Shown here in pieces: positions 34,818 through 44,821 of a stretch of 64,000 nucleotides of DNA. Under the pieces are notes generated by a model. That model did not search any database. It was not told the DNA's origin and saw only the letters and a program-made list of their open reading frames with translations. Positions within the stretch are counted from its first letter, which is position 1, and every line of letters starts with the position of its first letter. The position numbers and the translations under genes are program-made. Source of the stretch: Azonexus sp. (GTDB lineage Bacteria; Pseudomonadota; Gammaproteobacteria; Burkholderiales; Rhodocyclaceae); contig JAUYSK010000016.1 of the NCBI GenBank assembly GCA_030696345.1, positions 558,001-622,000 on the forward strand, written 5' to 3'.

Positions 34818-36076
34818 TGGCTCGCCTGATCTATTCGCTGATTCTCTATCTTGCGACGCCGCTGATCTGGCTGCGCCTGCTCTGGCGCGCCCGCAAGCAG
34901 CCGGAATATCTGCAGCATCTGGCCGAACGCTATGGCTTCTATCGCCAGCCGGTGCCGGAAAAGCTGATCTGGGTACATGCTGTGTCGGTCGGTGAAACCC
35001 GGGCGGCGCAGCCCCTGATCGAGGGCTTGCAGGCTCGTTGGCCGGAACATCGCATCCTGCTCACCGGCATGACGCCGACTGGCCGGGCCGCCGGGCAGCA
35101 GGTGTACGGCGAGCGGGTTATTCAGGCTTACCTGCCCTACGATTACCCTGCTGCGGTCGACCGCTTTTTTGGCCATTTTTCACCGGCTTTTGGTGTCCTG
35201 ATGGAAACGGAGATCTGGCCGAACCTGCTGGCTGCCGCACAGCGTAAAAAAGTGCCGGTGATGCTGGCCAATGCCCGCCTTTCCGTACGTTCGGCGCGTG
35301 GCTACGGCAAGCTCGACGCACTTGTCCGGCCAGCATTTGCGGCCTTGAGCGGGGTGCTCGCACAAACGGCCGGCGATGCTGAGCGAATTGCCGGGTTGGG
35401 GGCCGGCAGGGTCGAGGTTTGTGGCAACCTGAAATTTGATGTCACCCCGGCGGAGGAACAAATCGCCCTAGGCGTTCAGTGGCGAGCCGCCATCGGCCAG
35501 CGTCCCGTCTGCTTGGCCGCCAGCACCCGCGAAGGCGAAGAGCCATTAATTCTTGCGGCGTGGCGGGAAGTCGGCATCCCGAATGCCTTGCTCGTATTGG
35601 TGCCGCGCCACCCGCAGCGCTTCGACGTAGTGGCCGAATTGCTGAAGCAGCAGCATCAGAATTTCGTGCGACGTAGTGCGGGTCTGCCCGAGTCCGATAC
35701 CCATATCTGGCTCGGTGACAGCATGGGCGAAATGGCCGCCTATTTCACGCTGGCTGATCTGGCTTTCATCGGTGGCAGCCTGTTGCCGCTGGGCGGGCAG
35801 AATTTGATCGAGGCGGCGGCCTGTGGCTGCCCGGTATTGGTCGGGCCACATACTTTCAATTTCTTGCAGGCCACCGAAGACGCCATTTCAGCTGGCGCCG
35901 CACGCCGGATAGAAAGCCCGGAGGAACTGGGCCTGACGGTAAATCGTTTATTGCAGGAGAAAAGTGAACTGGCTTCGATGCGCGAATCGGCTCACCACTT
36001 TGCCCGAGCTCATCAGGGTGCGACGCAGCGCACCCTGGCTTTTATCGAACAGTGGTCGGATCAAGCAGCGCGTTGA
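34817..36076 (+). CDS. waaA: 3-deoxy-D-manno-octulosonic acid transferase (Kdo transferase)
   Basis: Attaches Kdo to lipid IVA. The 419-residue GT30 enzyme starts with a membrane anchor (MARLIYSLILYLATPLIWLRLLW), followed by WVHAVSVGETRAAQPLI, LPYDYPAAVDRFF, the conserved acidic METEIWPNLL and the C-terminal GGSLLPLGGQNLIEAAACGCPVL split by the donor site. Its last 35 bases overlap the end of tolC on the other strand. Confidence 0.95.
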   Translation: MARLIYSLILYLATPLIWLRLLWRARKQPEYLQHLAERYGFYRQPVPEKLIWVHAVSVGETRAAQPLIEGLQARWPEHRILLTGMTPTGRAAGQQVYGERVIQAYLPYDYPAAVDRFFGHFSPAFGVLMETEIWPNLLAAAQRKKVPVMLANARLSVRSARGYGKLDALVRPAFAALSGVLAQTAGDAERIAGLGAGRVEVCGNLKFDVTPAEEQIALGVQWRAAIGQRPVCLAASTREGEEPLILAAWREVGIPNALLVLVPRHPQRFDVVAELLKQQHQNFVRRSAGLPESDTHIWLGDSMGEMAAYFTLADLAFIGGSLLPLGGQNLIEAAACGCPVLVGPHTFNFLQATEDAISAGAARRIESPEELGLTVNRLLQEKSELASMRESAHHFARAHQGATQRTLAFIEQWSDQAAR

Positions 36077-37370
36077 TCTGGGCGACGTCATCCTCGCCCA
36101 GCGCGCCGACGGCAGCCTTCAGACGCAGTTGCGCCATCAGGGTATCCAGCGAGGCCTTGGCCAGGTCGCGGCGGGTTACATAAACCTGATTTTCGGCATT
36201 CAGAACATCAATGTTGATGCGAACACCGACCTCGTAACCGAGCTTGTTTGATTCGAGCGCCGATTGCGACGAAACCAGCGCTGCCTTTAGCGCCCGAACC
36301 TGGGCCAGACCGTTGGTCACCCCCAGATACGACTGCTTGCTCGATAGCGCGGCACCGCGGCGAGCCGCTTCCAGATTAGATTGGGCTGTATTCCGGTTGG
36401 CCGCTGCCTCGCGTTCGCGGGAGACAACTTGACCACCCTGGAAAAGCGGGATGTTGAGTTGAACGCCGACATTCTGATAATCAGTATCAAGCAGGCCGAG
36501 TACGGTTGAACCATACGCCTTTGAATGGCCATAGTTGGCGACCAGATCGACCGTCGGATAATGGCCAGCGCGCTGTTTGTCGACTTCGCGGGCGGCGATG
36601 TCGGCGATGGCCTGCTGAATCTGGACGGTGATGCTGTCTTTTTCAGCTGCGGCTACCCATTGGCTCATGTTGGCGGGTTGCGGCGTTTGCAGCTCTGCAT
36701 TCTTGCGCAGGGTAGCCAGCGGGCCCGGCTCCTTGCCCAGAATGGACTGCAAGGTCTGCTGTTTGATCTCGTAATCGCTTTCGGCAGCGATTTCCTGCGC
36801 CATGGCGAGGTCGTAGCGAGCTTGGGCTTCATGCGAGTCGGTGATGGTTGCTGTGCCGACTTCGAAATTCTTTTTGGCCGATTCAAGCTGCTGGGCAATC
36901 GCCGCCTTGTTGGCACGAACTGCGGTCAGATTCTCGTTGGCATACAGGGTGTCGAAATAGGCTTGGGCAACACGCAGGATCAAATCCTGTTTGGCCAGGG
37001 CGAAATTGGCTTCAGCCTGCACGACCTGAATTTTTGACTGGTCATAGCTCACCCAGTTCTGCCAGCGGAATAGCGGCTGGGAGAGCGTCAACTGGTAGCC
37101 ATTCGAATTGAAGTGGGGCTTGCCCAGAATTGTGCCATTGCGGAACGCAATTTCGTTCTCGTTCCAGACCGTATTGCCGGAAAGTGTCAGGCTGGGTAAC
37201 AACCCCGCCCTGCCCTGCGGCATTTTTTCGCGTCCGGCATCGAGCGAGGAACGTGCGGCGGCATAGTTTGCATCGTTATCCTGTGCGTCGCGGTAAACCT
37301 GCATCAGGTCGGTAGCGTAGAGCGGGGTGGCAAGTAGCGGGTACGCCAATAGCCAGGCAAGCTTTTTCAT
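36042..37370 (-). CDS. tolC: TolC-family outer-membrane efflux protein
   Basis: Forms the outer-membrane channel of type I secretion and RND efflux. The 442-residue protein has a signal peptide (MKKLAWLLAYPLLATPLYA) and the two repeated coiled-coil/strand halves of the family, with GQAR-like regions such as YQLTLSQPLFRW and VGVQLNIPLFQGGQV, and NYGHSKAYGS. ATG 37370 is preceded by TGAGGAAGAC. It follows pcm and the rhodanese gene with a seven-base gap. No pump genes are adjacent. It ends inside the waaA 3' end. Confidence 0.92.
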   Translation of the reverse strand: MKKLAWLLAYPLLATPLYATDLMQVYRDAQDNDANYAAARSSLDAGREKMPQGRAGLLPSLTLSGNTVWNENEIAFRNGTILGKPHFNSNGYQLTLSQPLFRWQNWVSYDQSKIQVVQAEANFALAKQDLILRVAQAYFDTLYANENLTAVRANKAAIAQQLESAKKNFEVGTATITDSHEAQARYDLAMAQEIAAESDYEIKQQTLQSILGKEPGPLATLRKNAELQTPQPANMSQWVAAAEKDSITVQIQQAIADIAAREVDKQRAGHYPTVDLVANYGHSKAYGSTVLGLLDTDYQNVGVQLNIPLFQGGQVVSREREAAANRNTAQSNLEAARRGAALSSKQSYLGVTNGLAQVRALKAALVSSQSALESNKLGYEVGVRINIDVLNAENQVYVTRRDLAKASLDTLMAQLRLKAAVGALGEDDVAQINALLDPTTVR

Positions 37371-37377
37371 GTCTTCC

Positions 37378-37701
37378 TCAATAACGGCGCATGGCAGGAT
37401 CAACTTCCGTCGCCCAGGCTTCAACGCCGCCCATCAGATTGTGAATGGCAGCAAAACCACGATTCTCAAGGAACATTGCAACCTGAAAGCTGCGCGCTCC
37501 ATGATGGCAGATGACGATAATTTCCTGATCCGGCTTTAACTCGCTGCAACGAACCGGTACCAGATGCATGGGCATATGCTGCGCCCCCTCCAGATGGCAC
37601 AACTCGAATTCCCAAGGTTCGCGGACATCGAGCAGAATCGGGCTGGGCCGACTTTCGTCAGCCAGCCATTCAGCGAGTTGAGGTGCGCGAAGTTGTTGCA
37701 T
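37378..37701 (-). CDS. Single-domain rhodanese-like sulfurtransferase
   Basis: The 107-residue protein is one rhodanese domain. LLDVREPWEFELCHLEGAQHMPM is the family N-terminal motif and ICHHGARSFQVAMFL contains the active-site loop C-HHGAR with the catalytic cysteine, followed by GFAAIHNLMGGVEAW. A role in sulfur transfer or persulfide handling is likely. Its start overlaps the stop of pcm by one base, and tolC follows, the arrangement seen in other betaproteobacteria (pcm-rhodanese-tolC). Confidence 0.92.
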   Translation of the reverse strand: MQQLRAPQLAEWLADESRPSPILLDVREPWEFELCHLEGAQHMPMHLVPVRCSELKPDQEIIVICHHGARSFQVAMFLENRGFAAIHNLMGGVEAWATEVDPAMRRY

Positions 37702-38354
37702 CAGAGAGAAAAAGAACTCCGGGCAGCAACGCAGTCGAGCGGCGGAATCACCGTTTCGAACAGGTTGACCGTGTTGTAGATGCCGTCAGCGGTGCAGGTG
37801 ATCAATTGCGCTTCCATGACCGGTGCTTCGCCAACAACGGCAGCCAGGCGTCCGCCGACGCGCAATTGTTTGAGCAGGGCATCGGGCAGAACGGGAACCG
37901 AGCCGGAGACCACGATGGCATCGTAAGGGCCGCGCTGTGACCAGCCGTTGGCACCATCGCCCACTTCAACCGTAACGTTTGCCACGCCGGCGCGTGCCAG
38001 ATTTTCCTTGGCAACAGCAGCCAGTTCCGGGCGCAACTCGATGGTTACGACATGCTCGGCACGAGCGGCCAGCAGAGCGGCCATGTAGCCGCTTCCGGTG
38101 CCGATTTCCAGAATCTTGTCAGTTTTCTTGATGCCGAGTTCCTGCAACATCTTGGCTTCAATTTTCGGGGCCAGCATGACCTGACCATTACCTAGCGGAA
38201 TCTCCAGGTCGGCGAAGGCCAGATTGCGGTAGGCCGGCGGCGCAAAATCTTCGCGCTTGACGACGAAAAGCAGGTCGAGAACCTGCGGATCCAATACCTC
38301 CCAAGGCCGGATCTGCTGCTCAATCATGTTGAAACGTGCTTGCTCGATATTCAT
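37701..38354 (-). CDS. pcm: Protein-L-isoaspartate O-methyltransferase
   Basis: Repairs isoaspartyl residues in damaged proteins with S-adenosylmethionine. The 217 residues contain the AdoMet motif ILEIGTGSGYMAALLA, VVTIELRPELAAVA and the post-motif GPYDAIVVSGSVP. The N-terminus MNIEQARFNMIEQQIRPW is that of the proteobacterial pcm found with tolC. It is first in the pcm-rhodanese-tolC unit and has a palindrome and a possible promoter in the short space before it. Confidence 0.92.
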   Translation of the reverse strand: MNIEQARFNMIEQQIRPWEVLDPQVLDLLFVVKREDFAPPAYRNLAFADLEIPLGNGQVMLAPKIEAKMLQELGIKKTDKILEIGTGSGYMAALLAARAEHVVTIELRPELAAVAKENLARAGVANVTVEVGDGANGWSQRGPYDAIVVSGSVPVLPDALLKQLRVGGRLAAVVGEAPVMEAQLITCTADGIYNTVNLFETVIPPLDCVAARSSFSL

Positions 38355-38373
38355 TTAGGTCTCCGCAGACTTA

Positions 38374-38393
38374 ATATTAGCATAGGCTAATAT
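38374..38393. promoter_or_regulatory. Palindrome in the pcm promoter region
   Basis: The 8-base arms ATATTAGC and GCTAATAT flank ATAG. On the minus strand the palindrome covers a possible -10 box (TATGCT) with TTGTCG 17 bases upstream. It looks like an operator for the pcm-rhodanese-tolC unit. It resembles the TTAGC/GCTAA half-sites of SlyA/MarR regulators but with a wider spacer. Confidence 0.45.
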
Positions 38394-38414
38394 ATTGGTT
38401 CCGACAAAATAAAA

Positions 38415-39047
38415 TTATACCTGACTCGCGCGCAAGCCTTGGCGCAGCAAATCCATGTGAATCTGCAGGTAAAGCTGCGAGTCGCCTTCATGATTTTGGC
38501 AGCAGGCCATTGAAAAACGCCAGATCAGCAGCATCAGGATGGGCGCGATGATGACGTCGATGGTGGTTGCTACATCCATCCGGCGGAATTCACCCGAGGC
38601 CATGCCGCGTTCAAGTGCTGAGCCGATCAGGGCATGCGCCCGACGAATCACGTTCTCATAATAAAACTGGGCAACCTCGGGAAAGTTGCGCGCTTCGGCG
38701 ATCATCAACTTGGGGATACCGGCAAAATCGGTCTGGCCAATCTTTTGCCACCAGTTTTCGAGCAACTTCTCCAGCAGATCAAAGCTGCTACCGGAATGTC
38801 TGGCGGCGATAGCCTCGTTTTCCGCTATCACGGGTACGACGCCTTCCTGAATGACAGCCTTGAACAAGGCTTCCTTGCTGTCAAAGTAAAGGTAAAGGGT
38901 GCCTTTGGAGACGCCGGCGCGGGCCGCGATATCTTCCAGCCGGGTCGCCGCAAAACCTCTTTCGACGAAAAGGCCCAGCGCCGCCGCGGTCAGTTCAGAC
39001 GGGCGGGCTTCCTTGCGACGTTTGCGCGGTTGCGAGACTGGTGACAT
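38415..39047 (-). CDS. TetR/AcrR-family transcriptional regulator
   Basis: A 210-residue repressor with an N-terminal helix-turn-helix (RPSELTAAALGLFVERGF, then LEDIAARAGVSKGTLYLYFDSKEALF) and a helical ligand-binding C-terminal half (LENWWQKIGQTDFAGIPKLM). The start codon abuts a perfect inverted repeat that is probably its own operator. It lies upstream of pcm, rhodanese and tolC on the same strand, so it may control efflux through tolC, but a separate promoter region precedes pcm. The ligand is unknown. Confidence 0.92.
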   Translation of the reverse strand: MSPVSQPRKRRKEARPSELTAAALGLFVERGFAATRLEDIAARAGVSKGTLYLYFDSKEALFKAVIQEGVVPVIAENEAIAARHSGSSFDLLEKLLENWWQKIGQTDFAGIPKLMIAEARNFPEVAQFYYENVIRRAHALIGSALERGMASGEFRRMDVATTIDVIIAPILMLLIWRFSMACCQNHEGDSQLYLQIHMDLLRQGLRASQV

Positions 39048-39048
39048 G

Positions 39049-39082
39049 GGTAACTTAATGACTGGTTGGTCATTAAGTTACC
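39049..39082. promoter_or_regulatory. Perfect inverted repeat, probable TetR-family operator
   Basis: Two 14-base arms, GGTAACTTAATGAC and its exact complement, flank the six bases TGGTTG. The repeat begins two bases from the ATG of the TetR-family gene (39047) and ends before the carbonic anhydrase gene that converges from the other side. Such a long perfect arm is strong evidence of a dimeric binding site for this regulator. Confidence 0.75.
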
Positions 39083-39100
39083 ACCCCGCTTCTGCTCCGG

Positions 39101-40561
39101 TCAACGACCTTCCTTGATCAGGCGCCCAGCGGTAGGCTGGATCGGTCGGGCATTGTTTTTGTAGAGGCGCGAGAAGATGTTGATCTGCTCCTGCGAAACC
39201 TGCACCGGCTGTTTCATGATCAGCCACAGCACACCTTCCGTACAGGGCGGAGTCGTCAACGAACCCATGTAAGTATAGTAATTGGGCGAAGCCGGTAGCA
39301 GTGTCATGAGGTCGATGATCGGTGTCGGTGGCGAAACCTCGAGATTCTTTTCGAGCGGCATGTTGTTCCAGAGCGTCTGGATCAAGGGATTTTCGTTGCC
39401 CCGTTCAAGCAGCACGGCAACCACGGCAAGCTGGCCATCATCCGATTTATGGGTGAGGTGAACGACCATCTCGAAGCGCTGCCCATTGACCTTCTCTTCG
39501 GACGGTCGGTGGAAATGGAACTCCACCAGTTCATAGTTTTTTCCGGTCAGGCTGATCGAGCTTTCTCCAATTGCAACCTGAACCGTTTTGCCAGTATCAA
39601 CAATTCGGAAAGTCGAAGGCCGATAGTTGAACTTGATCGGTTCGACATCAACCTTGATGCCCTCTTTAATATCGATGGGTGACTGGCGTTGACCGATGGC
39701 GCAACTGGTGTTTTTCGGGTCGATTTTTGACCAGTTTTCCGGTCCACCGACACCTTCGTAATCCCAGTGAATACCGGCGTGTTGTTTGGCGGGGTCGGTG
39801 TGCGCCAGTTCCAGCATGTAGCCTTCAGACTTGGCGGTCTGCTTCGGCTTCGCTGCGGGCGTGCTGTGACGAACCACGACTGTCGCGCTCTTGGCTGGCG
39901 CCGCAACTTTTTGCGGTGGTGGAGCCGGTGGGGGTGGTGGCGGTGTTTTGGGGATTTCCAGAGCAGGCTTGATGTTGGGCCGGATTGAGGGAATGGCCGA
40001 TTTTTCCTCTTCCTTGGCTGCGGCCGGGGTTGCACCATGGCCGGCATCGGCAGTTTTGACCGGGCCCGGCTTTTCCGCCTTGGCCATTTCTGCCTTGAGC
40101 AGCGCCTCGTTCGCCTGCTTCAACTGGCTGGCAGCCTCATTGGCCTTTTGCGCTATCTCGGCCTGACTCTCCTTGGGCGGGCGACAAACCTCGCGCAGCA
40201 CCTTGTCGTCAAGCGTGCCACTACGCACCGGCAGTTCGCTACCCTTCAGGTCTTCTTCGCGGACAACTTCGGTTTCGTTCTTCTTGAAAATCCGTTTGAT
40301 CGTATTGGCACTGCGCGAGCCGCAGTCATAACGAGTAATCGCCTCAATAACGCGATAGCCGCCACCGGAGCGGGTATCGATCAGCTCTTTTTCGAGGACG
40401 ATGCGGCCTTGAGCCTGAACGGTGTTGCCATCACGTTTGATGCTGGTACGGTCAAGTTCGATCCGCTTGCCAGGCTCGGAAGAGATGGTTTGCCAGGTTG
40501 GCGCAGCGGCAGCCGCCAAGGGCAAGGTTGCCAGAAGGGCGGCAATGGTGAGCAGGCGCAT
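39101..40561 (-). CDS. Alpha-carbonic anhydrase with N-terminal surface-adhesin-E-like domain
   Basis: A secreted 486-residue protein in four parts: a signal peptide ([20 protein letters not shown]); a domain of about 100 residues ([30 protein letters not shown]) that resembles the SAE/CNP1-like surface domain; a long helical, Ala/Lys- and Pro-rich linker (about residues 130-245); and an alpha-carbonic anhydrase domain. The last has QSPIDI, the zinc histidines in [13 protein letters not shown] and [10 protein letters not shown], and [13 protein letters not shown]. It should hydrate CO2 in the periplasm. It stands alone, facing away from thiC. Confidence 0.88.
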   Translation of the reverse strand: MRLLTIAALLATLPLAAAAAPTWQTISSEPGKRIELDRTSIKRDGNTVQAQGRIVLEKELIDTRSGGGYRVIEAITRYDCGSRSANTIKRIFKKNETEVVREEDLKGSELPVRSGTLDDKVLREVCRPPKESQAEIAQKANEAASQLKQANEALLKAEMAKAEKPGPVKTADAGHGATPAAAKEEEKSAIPSIRPNIKPALEIPKTPPPPPPAPPPQKVAAPAKSATVVVRHSTPAAKPKQTAKSEGYMLELAHTDPAKQHAGIHWDYEGVGGPENWSKIDPKNTSCAIGQRQSPIDIKEGIKVDVEPIKFNYRPSTFRIVDTGKTVQVAIGESSISLTGKNYELVEFHFHRPSEEKVNGQRFEMVVHLTHKSDDGQLAVVAVLLERGNENPLIQTLWNNMPLEKNLEVSPPTPIIDLMTLLPASPNYYTYMGSLTTPPCTEGVLWLIMKQPVQVSQEQINIFSRLYKNNARPIQPTAGRLIKEGR

Positions 40562-40690
40562 TTCGTATCCCTTGATCTTTTTTCTTTAAATTCCGCAGCT
40601 TGGTAAGATTATTTCGACCGCTTTCGAGAAATCTTGAGAGTGGTTTGGCATTTCTTGCATTTTGCCTGTATTTCCAGTAACTTGCAGCCT

Positions 40691-42751
<2,061 letters not shown>

Positions 42752-42782
42752 GTCTTGCCGAACGGTTGGTAGCAAAGGAAAG

Positions 42783-42805
42783 GCGGCTGATTCAGCCGCT
42801 TTTTT
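42783..42805 (+). terminator. Terminator after thiC
   Basis: GCGGCT, loop GATTC, AGCCGC is followed by six T, 32 bases after the thiC stop. It also separates thiC from the converging restriction cassette. Confidence 0.85.
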
Positions 42806-42895
42806 GCTTTTTGGGGAATCCCACGGTCAACCTGGAAAAACGGCCAAATTAACGGTCCAGAACTTAATGCGGCTTGTAACGAGAATTTGGGATGC

Positions 42896-44092
42896 TCAAC
42901 TACCGACTGCCGATTTGGTTTCCAAGATGAACTGACTAAGCGTTACTAGAGAAGAGCGGATTTTTTCAGGATATTTTTTTTGTAACGCGGTGGGTACAAC
43001 AAGGGTTACCCCCGCATTTTCCATCTCACGGAACTGCTCGATAGAAACCCCTTCTTGAAGGGTAATCAGATGCTTCTTCGGGATTCTGTCAGCTTCGTTA
43101 AGTATCTGGCGCCATCTATCCTTGCAGGTTGTCTTGACACCCAGCATTCGCAAATTCTCTGGTTTCCATGAAAGATCGTGGTAGTGCGCAACCGATGGGA
43201 ATAAAAAATCTGGCGATTTTTTGCCTTCGGTTCTTCCTCCACGAGTGTTGACTAGCAAGTCTTCAAGGAATATCTGTTCAAGATGGAGCTCAAATGATTT
43301 GCCTGACCTTGATTTTCTGCGGTTTGTTACAGAGTTCGCCATTTCAATAAACGCATCTACTGTTTCAAAACCTGCTTTTATTTGTGGAAGTACGTGAGCC
43401 TGTTCAATTGATAAAAAAAGTTCGTATTCACAACTCCGTCTCGTAAGCAAACGATGGTCTGCTGTATGGCTTGATCCTGCTAATAGCGAGTAAGTGAGAC
43501 TTATAAGTTCCTTGCCATCGGGAAATTTGCTAAGCCAATTAACCGGAATTAGCTCAAGGAGTTGCGCGCAAGGCTTTGTCTTTTTTGTACCACTAAAAAC
43601 AGAGGCTGAATGACCATCAAAGAGAAATGATCCTGGTTCAATTGGGCCCAGTCGTTCTTCAATCAAGTCCTCTTCATCTGGGTTGGTGCAGAACCAGACC
43701 CAAGCATAGGCTATCTCGCCTTGGTGAAGCTTGAACAAAATTACCGTTAACCCACCGGTCATTTCTTTCTGCAAGACGCTATCTTTGCGGCCGTCTTCAG
43801 CCCATCGTGTAATCCTGCACTCGTTTCTAGATCCTTGGTTGTACCAAGTTAGCTTGTTATTCCGTGTGACCTCATGAGACAAAACAGAGGACTCGAACTC
43901 CGAACATGGATTGCCTCCATCATTCTGCAATCGAGGGCATAGTGAAAAAGCTATGCCGTTAGGTAGGTAGGGGCCGGCTTGATGCGCTCCAGAGGCTCCT
44001 GTGTCATTTGCGCTGAGACGCTTGGCGAAGACGACCACATCTTCTGTGTCAAGGACGTCAAAAAATGGTTGAAGTTTTTCCTTCGTGTTCAT
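42896..44092 (-). CDS. EcoRII-type restriction endonuclease
   Basis: Type IIE endonuclease expected to cut at CCWGG. The 398-residue product resembles EcoRII in its C-terminal half: SGKSFELHLEQIFLEDLL, KKSPDFLFPS and LGVKTTCKDRWRQILNEA give a PD-(D/E)xK-type core (Asp of SPDF, Lys of GVKTT), followed by LITLQEGVS. The N-terminal half would be the effector DNA-binding domain. ATG 44092 is preferred over a TTG at 44101; it overlaps vsr by 35 bases. Codon use is AT-rich relative to neighbours, suggesting horizontal transfer. The matched methylase is the dcm gene at 44822. Confidence 0.85.
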   Translation of the reverse strand: MNTKEKLQPFFDVLDTEDVVVFAKRLSANDTGASGAHQAGPYLPNGIAFSLCPRLQNDGGNPCSEFESSVLSHEVTRNNKLTWYNQGSRNECRITRWAEDGRKDSVLQKEMTGGLTVILFKLHQGEIAYAWVWFCTNPDEEDLIEERLGPIEPGSFLFDGHSASVFSGTKKTKPCAQLLELIPVNWLSKFPDGKELISLTYSLLAGSSHTADHRLLTRRSCEYELFLSIEQAHVLPQIKAGFETVDAFIEMANSVTNRRKSRSGKSFELHLEQIFLEDLLVNTRGGRTEGKKSPDFLFPSVAHYHDLSWKPENLRMLGVKTTCKDRWRQILNEADRIPKKHLITLQEGVSIEQFREMENAGVTLVVPTALQKKYPEKIRSSLVTLSQFILETKSAVGS

Positions 44093-44534
44093 CAAGCACA
44101 AACCTCATGTGATTTGAAGACTTAATCCAAATAGTTAACGGATGCAAAGTATCTTGAGGAGGCTGTTTGTTTCCTTTAATCGAGCATTCCCAGACAATCG
44201 CAACTCGCCACCCAGATTTAATTAAACACTCGATTGCACCTACATCGCGCTTGATGTTTCTTTGAATCTTGTCGATCCAGAATTCCGTGCGCGTGGCAGG
44301 TAATTTAAACAGCCTGCAGTTATGCCCGTGCCAGAAGCAGCCATGAACGAATACTACTGCACGGTATTTTGGGAAAACCAAGTCTGGATTTCCGGGAAGG
44401 TTTTTTTTATGAATACGAAATCTAAGTCCTTCCGCATGCATTGCTTTACGGACCAAAATCTCCGGGCCTGTATTTTTCCCTCGGATGCCTGACATCATCC
44501 GGCTCCGGGTTGCTTTATCTACTACATCTGCCAT
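44058..44534 (-). CDS. vsr: Very short patch repair endonuclease Vsr
   Basis: Nicks DNA at T:G mismatches made when 5-methylcytosine deaminates in Dcm sites, starting their repair. The 158 residues contain the family motifs RSRMMSGIRGKNTGPE, PGNPDLVFPKYRAVVFVHGCFWHGH (Asp and the His/Cys set of the active and zinc sites) and FWIDKIQRN. It starts directly after the 92-aa gene (ends share a base) and runs into the endonuclease gene. AT-rich like its neighbours. Confidence 0.95.
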   Translation of the reverse strand: MADVVDKATRSRMMSGIRGKNTGPEILVRKAMHAEGLRFRIHKKNLPGNPDLVFPKYRAVVFVHGCFWHGHNCRLFKLPATRTEFWIDKIQRNIKRDVGAIECLIKSGWRVAIVWECSIKGNKQPPQDTLHPLTIWIKSSNHMRFVLDEHEGKTSTIF

Positions 44535-44812
44535 CAGGCATCCAGATATTGCCCAAATGCCTTCATTACTATCGGGTAAGCAGCTTCGTAGACCCCATCG
44601 CCGAGTGAGTTGAATAGTTCATTCATCACGAAACGAAGCTCTGAAACTTCCGTATCGGAAAACATTTTCCCCCAATTGCTGATGCGCACGATTTCAGCAG
44701 GGTCATCGTCTGGATGAAAGCTCAGTTCTCTCATTTGCATTTCAGAAAACCAGACAAGGGCACCGTCAAAGTTTGCAGCGTTAAGTTTCGGGATACGAGA
44801 TTGAGTATTCAT
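44534..44812 (-). CDS. Unknown 92-aa protein of the Dcm/Vsr cassette
   Basis: A small soluble protein between dcm and vsr, nine bases after dcm and sharing its last base with the vsr start, so it is a genuine member of this operon. It is acidic and helical (NFDGALVWFSEMQMRELSFH, then DTEVSELRFVMNELFNSL, ending YPIVMKAFGQYLD). I recognise no domain and no helix-turn-helix that would make it a control protein. It could be an accessory repair, immunity or control factor; the sequence does not decide. Confidence 0.8.
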   Translation of the reverse strand: MNTQSRIPKLNAANFDGALVWFSEMQMRELSFHPDDDPAEIVRISNWGKMFSDTEVSELRFVMNELFNSLGDGVYEAAYPIVMKAFGQYLDA

Positions 44813-44821
44813 GTTGGGACC

